A model generated the notes under the pieces. It made no database searches. It had not been told where the DNA came from and worked only from the letters and a program-made list of their open reading frames with translations. Both the position numbers and the translations under genes were made by a program. Of a stretch of DNA of 9,262 nucleotides, positions 1 to 6,734 are shown one piece after another. The DNA lies in contig JALOLG010000141.1 of the NCBI GenBank assembly GCA_025456105.1, positions 1-9,262 of the forward strand, given 5' to 3'. This stretch comes from Ilumatobacteraceae bacterium. Its GTDB lineage: Bacteria > Actinomycetota > Acidimicrobiia > Acidimicrobiales > Ilumatobacteraceae. Each line of letters opens with the position of its first letter. Position 1 is the stretch's first letter.

Positions 1-1231
1 AGCTGGCGAGCGCGAGCTCGATCGCCGCGGACGAGAAGGCACGGCCGACCAGGCGCTCGTCGGGCGCGGCGACCGACACGTGGAGCCGGCCGCTCGACTG
101 CTCCTGCGTGGGGCCGTCGGCCGGCGCCGCCACGAACCGCACATCGAGGCGGACCTCACGGTCGTCGAGGTGGTCGCGGCCACCGAGCGCGTCGACGAGC
201 GCCTGCTCCACCCACGCCGCTTTCTCGGCCTGGTCGAGCCCCGTGAGCACGAACGTCATGCGGTTGCGGTGCCCGCCGACGAGGTTGATCGACACCTTCG
301 TGGTGCGCGGCGCGGGTTCGCCGCGGGTGCCCGAGATCAGGACGCGGTCGGGGCCGACCTCGGCGAGGCGGAGCGTGTCGAAGCGGGCCACGACGTCGGG
401 GTTCGGGTATGTGGGGGAGGCGATCTCGTACAGGAGCTGCGACGTGACCGTGCCGACCGACACCAGCCCGCCGGTCCCGGGGTGCTTGGTGATCACGGAC
501 GACCCGTCGCGGTCGACCTCGGCGAGTGGGAAGCCGAGCGGGCGGCTGCGGTCGGGGATCTCCTGGAAGAACGCGTAGTTGCCGCCCGTGGCCTGGGCAC
601 CGCACTCGATCACGTGGCCGGCGGCGACGGCGCCGGCCAGCGCGTCCCAGTCGTCGCGGGCCCAGCCCCACCACCACGCCGCGGGCCCGACCACCAGCGC
701 CGCGTCGGTGATCCTGCCGGTGACGACGACGTCGGCGCCCTCCGCGAGCGCCGTCGCCACACCCCACCCGCCCAGGTACGCGTTGGCCGACACGGCGGTG
801 CCCGTGAACGGGGCGCCGGTGTCGAGGTGGTCGAGGTGGGGGCGCAGGCCGTCGAGGCGGGTCAGCAGGTCGTCGCCCTCGACGTGGGCCACCCGCACCG
901 GCACACCCAGCCGGTCGGCGATCGCCCGGATGCGCTCGGCGCACCCGGCCGGGTTGAGCCCGCCCGCGTTCGAGACCACCTTGATGCCGCGCTCGGCGCA
1001 CGTGCCGAGCACCTGCTCCATCTGGGTCAGGAAGGTGGTGGCGAAGCCGGCGTCGGCGTCACGCGCCTTCGACTTGGCGAGGATGAGCATCGTGAGCTCG
1101 GCGAGCCAGTCGCCGGTGAGGACGTCGATCGGACCGCCCTCGACCATCTCCCGGGCGGCCGAGAGCCGGTCGCCGTAGAACCCCGAGCAGTTGGCGATCC
1201 GGACGGGCCGGGTGCCGCGCTCGCTGCTCAC
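1..1231 (-). CDS. AtuA/DUF1446-family protein, 3' end cut off by window edge
   Basis: The first 410 residues of an AtuA (DUF1446) family protein are visible; the frame is open to the left edge with no stop. AtuA proteins are encoded in acyclic terpene utilisation clusters and beside acyl-CoA carboxylase genes, but their biochemical role is not established. Family landmarks seen are an N-terminal IANCSGFYGDR (12-22), the IDVLTGDWLAELTM stretch (35-48), VSNAGGLNP (86-94), TGRITDAAL (171-179) and HVIECGAQATGG (206-217). A late VGRAFSSAAIELALAS ends at the edge, so the C-terminal part is missing. The GTG start at 1231 was chosen because it overlaps the carboxylase alpha stop as GTGA (4 bases), implying translational coupling; a weak GAGGA lies about 9 bases upstream. 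The whole frame was translated base by base without a break. It is probably the fifth gene of the operon; its exact function is unknown. Confidence 0.9.
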   Translation of the reverse strand, partial: MSSERGTRPVRIANCSGFYGDRLSAAREMVEGGPIDVLTGDWLAELTMLILAKSKARDADAGFATTFLTQMEQVLGTCAERGIKVVSNAGGLNPAGCAERIRAIADRLGVPVRVAHVEGDDLLTRLDGLRPHLDHLDTGAPFTGTAVSANAYLGGWGVATALAEGADVVVTGRITDAALVVGPAAWWWGWARDDWDALAGAVAAGHVIECGAQATGGNYAFFQEIPDRSRPLGFPLAEVDRDGSSVITKHPGTGGLVSVGTVTSQLLYEIASPTYPNPDVVARFDTLRLAEVGPDRVLISGTRGEPAPRTTKVSINLVGGHRNRMTFVLTGLDQAEKAAWVEQALVDALGGRDHLDDREVRLDVRFVAAPADGPTQEQSSGRLHVSVAAPDERLVGRAFSSAAIELALAS

Positions 1232-3159
1232 CCCGCGCCGTCCTCGATCACGAGCAGCGCCTGTCCACCGTCGACCTGATCGCCCACCTCGACGTGCACC
1301 GCCACGACGGTGCCGGCGGCCGGGGCGTGAAGCTGGTGCTCCATCTTCATCGCCTCGAGCGCGAGGAGCACCTGGCCGGCGGTGACCTGGTGGCCGACCG
1401 CGACGGCGAGCCGGGTGATCGATCCGGGCATCGGTGCCACGAGCGACCCGGCGGCGTGCGCCACCCCGGACGGGTCGACGAACCGGGGCACGACCTGGAA
1501 CGTGACGGCGCCGTCGGCAGCGTCGACGTGGACGACGCCGTCGCCCAGGACGACGTGGTGGACGATGGTGAGGCCGTCGACGTCGCAGGTGACGCGCCCG
1601 CCCGTGGTCGAGGTGACGCGTCCCCCGACCGGGCTGCCGTCGACCGTCAGCCAACCCGCCCGGCCGCTGTCGTACTCGACGCGCAGCGTGCGGTCGCCGA
1701 GACGCAGGTCGACGGCGTGGGGGACCGCCGGGTTGTTGCGCCAGCCGGCCGGCAGCATCGCCCAGGGGCCGTGCGCGGCGTTGGCGGTGGCGAGCGCGAT
1801 CGCCGCTGCGGCCGCGGCGCGCTCGACGTCGCCGTGGCGCGGCGCCGTCAGATCGACGCGGTCGAGCAGCTCGGTGTCGATGTCGCCCGCGACGACGTCG
1901 GGGTGCTCGAGGATCCGGACCAGCTGGTCGCGGTTGGTGGTGGGGCCGTGGAGGCGAGCGTCGCGGAGGGCGGTGCGCAGCGCCCGCAGCGCCGTCTCGC
2001 GGGTGGGTGCGTGGGCGATGACCTTGGCCACCATCGAGTCGTAGTAGGGCGAGATCACCGACCCTGCCTCGACCCCGGTGTCGACGCGCACGTGGTCGGG
2101 GATCTCGAACGTGGTGAACGTGCCCGTGGCCGGTTGGTAGCCGGCGGCCGGGTCCTCGGCCGTGAGCCGGGCCTCGACCGCCCAGCCGTCGATGCGGTGG
2201 TGGGTCACCTCGGGACCGAGCGGGCGGCCCTCGGCCACGGCGATCTGCCACTCGACGAGGTCGAGGCCGGTGACGGCCTCGGTGACCGGGTGCTCGACCT
2301 GCAGGCGGGTGTTCATCTCCAGGAAGGCGAACGTGCCGTCGGCCGCGAGCAGGAACTCGACCGTGCCGGCTCCCTCGTAGCCCACCTCGCGTGCGGCGGC
2401 GACGGCGGCGGACTGCATGGCGGTGCGCAGGTCGGGCCCGACGGCAGGCGACGGCGACTCCTCGACGATCTTCTGGTGGCGACGCTGGATCGAGCACTCG
2501 CGCTCGGGCAGCGCGGCGACGCCACCGTGGCGGTCGGCGAGGACCTGGATCTCGACGTGCCTGCCGCGCTCGACGTAGCGCTCGCAGAACACGGTGCCGT
2601 CACCGAACGCCGAGGTCGCTTCGCGGCCGGCTGCGGCGAGGGCCTCGTCGAGCTCGGCAGCCGTTCGCACGATGCGCATGCCGCGGCCGCCGCCGCCGGC
2701 CGATGCCTTCACGAGCAGCGGGAACCCGATCTCCTCGATCGTCTCGACCGAGGAGTCGGGGAGCACGGGCACGCCGGCCGCGCGCATGCGGAGCTTGGCC
2801 TCGACCTTCGACCCCATCGCGGTGATGGCCGCCGGCGGTGGGCCGATCCAGGTGAGCCCGGCGTCGATGACCGCCTGGGCGAACCCGGCGTTCTCGGCGA
2901 GGAACCCGTAGCCCGGGTGCACGGCGTCGGCACCGGCTCGCCGTGCCGCGTCGACGAGGAGCTCGGCGCGCAGGTAGGTGTCGGCCGCGCTGCTCCCCGG
3001 GAGCGCCACGGCGGCGTCGCACGCCCGCACGTGCATCGCGCCGGCGTCGGCGTCGGAGTGGACGGCCACCGTGCGGATGCCGAGCCGGCGGCACGTGCGC
3101 GCGATGCGGCACGCGATCTCGCCGCGGTTGGCGATGAGGAGCGTGGAGACGAGCGCCAT
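1228..3159 (-). CDS. Acyl-CoA carboxylase alpha subunit (biotin carboxylase plus biotin carrier domain)
   Basis: This 643-residue protein has the layout of methylcrotonyl/geranyl/propionyl-CoA carboxylase alpha subunits. It would use ATP and bicarbonate to carboxylate its own biotin, which then delivers CO2 to the beta subunit's acyl-CoA in the cytoplasm. The biotin carboxylase N-domain opens with LIANRGEIACRIA (8-20) and has HPGYGFLAEN (81-90). The ATP-grasp glycine loop KASAGGGGRGM is at 151-161, ERECSIQRRHQK at 219-230 and the catalytic EMNTRLQVEHPVTE at 281-294. A less conserved stretch (about 420-570) would correspond to the subunit-contact region. The C-terminal biotinyl domain carries EAMKM, with Lys605 as the predicted biotin site 38 residues from the end. 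All key motifs are intact. ATG is 1 base after the P450 stop, with no Shine-Dalgarno, so translation probably depends on coupling; the 3' end overlaps the atuA-like gene. Family is certain; the substrate (methylcrotonyl-, geranyl-like or another enoyl-CoA) is not. Confidence 0.95.
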   Translation of the reverse strand: MALVSTLLIANRGEIACRIARTCRRLGIRTVAVHSDADAGAMHVRACDAAVALPGSSAADTYLRAELLVDAARRAGADAVHPGYGFLAENAGFAQAVIDAGLTWIGPPPAAITAMGSKVEAKLRMRAAGVPVLPDSSVETIEEIGFPLLVKASAGGGGRGMRIVRTAAELDEALAAAGREATSAFGDGTVFCERYVERGRHVEIQVLADRHGGVAALPERECSIQRRHQKIVEESPSPAVGPDLRTAMQSAAVAAAREVGYEGAGTVEFLLAADGTFAFLEMNTRLQVEHPVTEAVTGLDLVEWQIAVAEGRPLGPEVTHHRIDGWAVEARLTAEDPAAGYQPATGTFTTFEIPDHVRVDTGVEAGSVISPYYDSMVAKVIAHAPTRETALRALRTALRDARLHGPTTNRDQLVRILEHPDVVAGDIDTELLDRVDLTAPRHGDVERAAAAAAIALATANAAHGPWAMLPAGWRNNPAVPHAVDLRLGDRTLRVEYDSGRAGWLTVDGSPVGGRVTSTTGGRVTCDVDGLTIVHHVVLGDGVVHVDAADGAVTFQVVPRFVDPSGVAHAAGSLVAPMPGSITRLAVAVGHQVTAGQVLLALEAMKMEHQLHAPAAGTVVAVHVEVGDQVDGGQALLVIEDGAG

Positions 3160-3160
3160 G

Positions 3161-4381
3161 TCAGGTGCGGACGCGCACCGGGATGCTGCGCGGCCCGCGC
3201 ACCTGGCCGGTCGACCAGGTGACGGCGGCCGGGTCGACGAGCTCGAAGTCGGGGTAGCGCCGCATCCACTCCTCGATCGCGACGGTGAGCTCCATGCGGG
3301 CCAGGTTGGAGCCGAGGCAGCGGTGGATGCCGAGCCCGAACGCCGAGTGGCGGTTGACCTCGCGGTCGAGCACCACCTCGTCGGCCCGCTCGAAGAACGC
3401 CGGGTCGCGGTTGGCCGAGGGGAACGGCAGGAGCACCCAGTCGCCCTCGTGCAGCTGGCGTCCCGCGATCTCGACGTCCTTGGCGACCATGCGGGCCATG
3501 GTCACGGGGGCGTAGGCGCGCAGGAGCTCCTCGATCGCGAACGGCACGATCTCGGGCTGCTCGACCAGCTGGCGGCGGTGCTCGGCGTGCTGCGCCAGGT
3601 GCCAGATCGAGGCGCCGATGGCCGACCACGTGGTGTCGATGCCGGCCACGAGGATGAGCAGCATCGTGCCGCGCACGTGCTCGTGGATCAGCGGCTGCCC
3701 GTCGAGCTCGGCGTTGAGCAGGAACGACGTGAGGTCGTCGCGCGGGTGCTGGCGGTGGTCCTCGATCTGGCGGTCGAAGTAGGCCTCGAACCCGAGCTCC
3801 TGGTCGCGACGGTGCTCGTCGTCGGCGGCGAGGTTCACACCCTCTTCGATCACCTGGTGGATGATCTGGCGGAAGTAGTCCGCGTCCTCCGACGGGAACC
3901 CGAGCATGTTGGCGATCACCATGAGCGGGATGTGCTGCGCGTAGTCGACCGCGGCATCCACGACGTCGCGCCCCTCGAGGCGGTCGAGCAGCTCGGAGCA
4001 CAGCGCCCGGGTCGACGGCTCGAGCGCCTCGATCTTCTTGGGGGCGAAGGCCGGGAGCAGGATGCGTCGTGCGAGGTTGTGGAACGGCGGGTCGGACGTG
4101 ATGGGCGGCGCACCGCCGATGGGTGCCGGCAGGTCGTCGGGTCCGGGGCGGGCCTCGCTCACCACGACAGCGCGCGACGTGAAGTGCTCGGTGTCGTAGG
4201 CGATCTGCGACACGAGCTCGTGCGTGGTGGGCAGCCAGGTGCCGCCGAAGCGCTCGCTGTGGGCCATCGGGCACGAGCCGCGGAGCTCGGACCAGATCGG
4301 GTAGGGGTCGCGCTGCCAGGCCGGGTCGGTGTGGTCGAAGTCGGTGGCCCAGTCGGTGACGGGTGGGTGCTCGATCGTCAT
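3161..4381 (-). CDS. Cytochrome P450 monooxygenase
   Basis: A complete 406-residue soluble bacterial P450, without signal peptide or membrane anchor. The I-helix oxygen-activation motif AGIDTT is at 246-251 (Asp249/Thr250), the K-helix ExxR is Glu285-Arg288, and the heme loop FGLGIHRCLG is at 348-357 with Cys355 as the thiolate ligand. Length is normal for bacterial class I P450s. It should hydroxylate a hydrophobic substrate using electrons from a ferredoxin and reductase, neither of which is encoded in this window. ATG 4381 is supported by an AGGAGG 8 bases upstream, the strongest ribosome binding site in the run. It lies between the two subunits of an acyl-CoA carboxylase and its stop is 1 base before the alpha subunit ATG, so it is probably part of that pathway. 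Given the AtuA and carboxylase neighbours, a terpenoid or branched isoprenoid substrate is a reasonable inference, but CYP family and substrate cannot be assigned by eye. Confidence 0.95.
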   Translation of the reverse strand: MTIEHPPVTDWATDFDHTDPAWQRDPYPIWSELRGSCPMAHSERFGGTWLPTTHELVSQIAYDTEHFTSRAVVVSEARPGPDDLPAPIGGAPPITSDPPFHNLARRILLPAFAPKKIEALEPSTRALCSELLDRLEGRDVVDAAVDYAQHIPLMVIANMLGFPSEDADYFRQIIHQVIEEGVNLAADDEHRRDQELGFEAYFDRQIEDHRQHPRDDLTSFLLNAELDGQPLIHEHVRGTMLLILVAGIDTTWSAIGASIWHLAQHAEHRRQLVEQPEIVPFAIEELLRAYAPVTMARMVAKDVEIAGRQLHEGDWVLLPFPSANRDPAFFERADEVVLDREVNRHSAFGLGIHRCLGSNLARMELTVAIEEWMRRYPDFELVDPAAVTWSTGQVRGPRSIPVRVRT

Positions 4382-4389
4382 GTCGACGT

Positions 4390-4395
4390 CCTCCT
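4390..4395 (-). promoter_or_regulatory. Strong Shine-Dalgarno site for the P450 gene
   Basis: On the minus strand AGGAGG is followed by 8 bases and then the P450 ATG, an ideal ribosome binding site. It lies in the 48-base gap after the carboxylase beta stop. The carboxylase alpha subunit and the atuA-like gene instead rely on overlap or a 1-base gap with weak or no Shine-Dalgarno. The site fixes the P450 start and suggests the P450 is translated independently of the damaged upstream gene. Confidence 0.8.
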
Positions 4396-4429
4396 CATCG
4401 TGGTGGGTGGCTCATGGTGGTGGTCGGTC

Positions 4430-5966
4430 TCACATCCGGAACACGCCGAAGCCGTCGCCGTGGCGGCCCCGGATCACATTGTTGTCGACGACCGAGAGCC
4501 CGATGCCCAGGACGGTCCGCGTGTCGCGGGGGTCGATGATCCCGTCGTCGTAGAGCTTGCCGGTCATGAACAGCGCCAGGGACTCGCGCTCGATCTGGTC
4601 CTCGACCGCGGCGCGCATGAGCGCATCGGCCTCCTCGTCGAAGGGCTTGCCCATCGACTCCGCCGACTGGCGGGCCACGATCGACATCACCCCGGCGAGC
4701 TGCTGGGGCCCCATCACGGCCGTCTTCGCGTTGGGCCACGTGAAGAGCAGGCGCGGTCCGAACGGCCGCCCGCACATGCCGTAGTTGCCGGCTCCGTACG
4801 AGGCGCCCATGTTGACGGTGAGGTGGGGCACCGACGAGTTGGTGACGGCGTTGATCATCTTCGAGCCGTCCTTGACGATGCCGCGCTGCTCGTACTCCCG
4901 GCCCACCATGTACCCCGTCGTGTTCTGCAGGAACACGAGCGGCGTGTCGACCTGGTTGGCGAGCTGGATGAACTGGGCCGCCTTGTGCGACTCCTCGCTG
5001 AAGAGCACGCCGCGGTGGTTGGCGAGGATGCCGACCGGGTAGCCGTGGATCTCGGCGAAGCCCGTCACGAGCGATGCGCCGTAGCGCGGCTTGAACTCGT
5101 CGAAGTCGCTGTCGTCGACCACGCGGGCGATGACGTCGCGCGGGTCGAAGGGCACCCGGAGGTCGGCCGACACGATGCCGAGGATCTGCTCGGGGTCGTA
5201 CCGCGGCGGCCGGCCCGGGCCCCGTGGCCCGGGGCCGAGCTTGCGGTGGTTGAGGCGGCGCACCACCTGACGACCGATCCGGATCGCGTCCGGCTCGTCG
5301 AGGGCGAAGTGGTCGGCGAGGCCGCTGATGCGGGCGTGCATGTCGGCCCCGCCGAGCGACTCGTCGTCGCTCTCCTCGCCGGTGGCCATCTTCACGAGCG
5401 GCGGGCCGCCCGGCAGTGGAGTTGCCGAACACCAGGGCGACGGTGGGCACGCCCGCTGCCGACAGCGCGGTGATGTCGTGGAACGACTGCCCGCCCGGGA
5501 TGAAGATGTCGCTCTGGTGCGGCAGGTCGGCCCCGCCGGACTCCACGAGGTTCACGAGCGGGAGGCGGTTCTCGCGGGCGATCTCCATGGCCCGCAGGTT
5601 CTTGCGGACCCCGACCACGCCGCTCGTGCCGCCGCGCACGGTCGGGTCGTTGCCGATGATCACGCACTCGGTGCCCTCGATCACCCCGATGCCCGTGACG
5701 AGGCCGGATCCGACCGGGAAGTCGGTGCCCCAGGCGGCGAGCGGCGACAGCTCGAGGAACGGCGTGTCGGGGTCGAGCAGGAGCTGGATGCGCTCGCGCA
5801 CGAGCAGCTTGCCGCGCTGGCGGTGGCGCTCGACGTACTTCTCGCCGCCGCCGGCGTTGGCACGTGCGAGCTCGGCGTCGTGGGCAGCGAGCTTCTCGAG
5901 CAGCGCCGCCCGGTTCGCCTGGAACGCCTCGCTGCGCTCGTCGACGTGGTCGGGGAGCACGCTCAC
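4430..5966 (-). pseudogene. Acyl-CoA carboxylase beta subunit (carboxyltransferase), frameshifted by an apparent internal deletion
   Basis: This is the carboxyltransferase partner of the alpha subunit at 1228-3159, which would move CO2 from biotin to an acyl-CoA. The 5' part (5966 to about 5412, 186 residues) reads normally, including KYVERHRQRGKLLVRERI (43-60), GNDPTVRGG and VESGGADLPHQSDIF, and ends at FGNSTAG. The remainder continues in another frame (GGPPLVKMATGEESDDESLGG onward) to a stop at 4430, with the C-domain marks NHRGVLFSEESHKAAQF, FLQNTTGYMVG and GASYGAGNYGMCGR. Between them the family expects about 23 residues containing GGAYVPGMSD, the N-domain active-site glycine loop. Adding 68 bases to the 1537-base span gives 535 codons (534 residues plus stop), a normal length. 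Without a shift, translation would run out of frame to 4395. The 3' part alone could start at GTG 5395, but without a visible ribosome binding site. The GTG start at 5966 overlaps the hydratase stop as GTGA; GTG 5981 is an alternative. The QNTTGYMVG segment favours methylcrotonyl/geranyl-type enzymes. Assembly error remains possible. Confidence 0.88.
5408..5412 (-). other. Deletion/frameshift junction in the carboxylase beta gene
   Basis: Codons for N-S-T-A read in the first frame down to GCC at 5414-5412. From GGC at 5410-5408 the second frame gives G-G-P-P-L-V-K. The family sequence between STA and GGPP is about 23 residues, so a net loss of about 68 bases (2 modulo 3) explains both the missing protein and the frame change. 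The intact gene would have similar GGCGG-type glycine codons on both sides, so slippage or misassembly between short G/C-rich repeats is plausible. Confidence 0.75.
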
Positions 5967-6715
5967 GACGTCACCGCCCACGCCGGCGTGCGCTTCTCGG
6001 CGAAGGCCGCCATCCCCTCACGGGCGTCGTCGCTCGCGAACAGCGCCTCGCTGAGGGCCTGCATCTCGGTGAACGCGTCGTCGCGGGGGAGCGTCGGCAC
6101 CCGGTGGAGCAGGCGCTTGGTGGCCGCGACGGCGGCGGGTGACCCGGCGAGCAGGCCGTCGAGGATCGCTCCGACCGCCGATGCGACGTCGTCGGCGACG
6201 ACGTCGACCAGGTGCATCGAGCGCGCCGCCTCGGCATCGAACGGTGCGCCGGTGAGCATCGCCGTGGCGATGGCGGGCGGTGCCACCCGCCGCAGGATCG
6301 GCACGGCGATGATCGCGGCGGCCACCCCGATCCGCACCTCGGTGAGCGCGAACGTCACGTCGCGGCGCACCACCACGACGTCGCACGCCGCCATCAGGCC
6401 GATGCCGCCGGCGCGCACGGCGCCGTCGACCGCGGCGATCGTGGGCCGCTCGGTGTCCATCAGCCGGCGGAGCACGTCGACGAACGGCCCGGAGTCGGGT
6501 GGACCGGCAGCTCGCTCCTTGAGATCCGCCCCGGCGCAGAACGCGGGTCCGACGTGGGTGAGCACCACGGCACGCGCTCCAGCGGCCTCGGCGCGGTCGA
6601 GGCCCTCGTGGAGCTCGGCGACGAGCTGGCGCGAGAGCGCGTTGCGGTTGTGCTGCGAGTCGAGGGTCAGCGTGGCGACGCCGCGCTCGTACCCGTACCC
6701 CACGATGTCCCCCAT
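5963..6715 (-). CDS. Enoyl-CoA hydratase/isomerase (crotonase) family protein, methylglutaconyl-CoA hydratase-like
   Basis: A complete 250-residue crotonase-fold protein, normal length. The CoA-binding/oxyanion segment AFCAGADLKE is at 58-67 and the second oxyanion stretch RAGGIGLMAACD at 101-112. By eye alignment to classical enoyl-CoA hydratase, the first catalytic glutamate is replaced by Gly105, while the second is retained as Glu126 in TEVRIG. That single-glutamate, GGxGL plus (S/T)EVR(I/L)G pattern is, from memory, typical of LiuC/AtuE-type hydratases acting on carboxylated branched enoyl-CoAs, which fits the adjacent carboxylase: it would hydrate the carboxylase product. Broader crotonase roles (isomerase, other hydratase) are possible. 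ATG 6715 lies 19 bases after the helicase stop, with only a weak upstream ribosome binding site; a GTG four codons in (6703), preceded by GGGGGA, is an alternative start. The stop overlaps the beta subunit's GTG start by 4 bases, indicating coupling. Confidence 0.92.
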   Translation of the reverse strand: MGDIVGYGYERGVATLTLDSQHNRNALSRQLVAELHEGLDRAEAAGARAVVLTHVGPAFCAGADLKERAAGPPDSGPFVDVLRRLMDTERPTIAAVDGAVRAGGIGLMAACDVVVVRRDVTFALTEVRIGVAAAIIAVPILRRVAPPAIATAMLTGAPFDAEAARSMHLVDVVADDVASAVGAILDGLLAGSPAAVAATKRLLHRVPTLPRDDAFTEMQALSEALFASDDAREGMAAFAEKRTPAWAVTS

Positions 6716-6734
6716 CGCGAGCGACCGTAGCCGG

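Noticed and set aside
5211..5237. G/C-rich imperfect palindrome in the beta subunit gene
   Set aside because: It encodes the Gly/Pro-rich linker LGPGPRGPGRPP; repeated Gly/Pro codons produce the symmetry and mismatches interrupt the stem.
4395..5400. Out-of-frame continuation of the beta subunit from the 5' frame to a stop at 4395
   Set aside because: It is arginine/proline-rich with no family motifs, while the other frame over the same bases encodes an excellent carboxyltransferase C-terminal half.
1294..5473. Long plus-strand open frames at 1294-3222 (642 residues) and 2978-5473 (831 residues)
   Set aside because: They lie antisense to clear carboxylase and P450 genes, have no recognisable motifs, and are rich in Arg, Ala, Gly, Asp and Val as expected from the complement of high-GC codons.
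5967..5981. GTG at 5981 as start of the carboxylase beta subunit
   Set aside because: It is possible, but GTG 5966 forms the same GTGA stop/start overlap as the alpha/atuA junction, and the five extra residues add nothing conserved.
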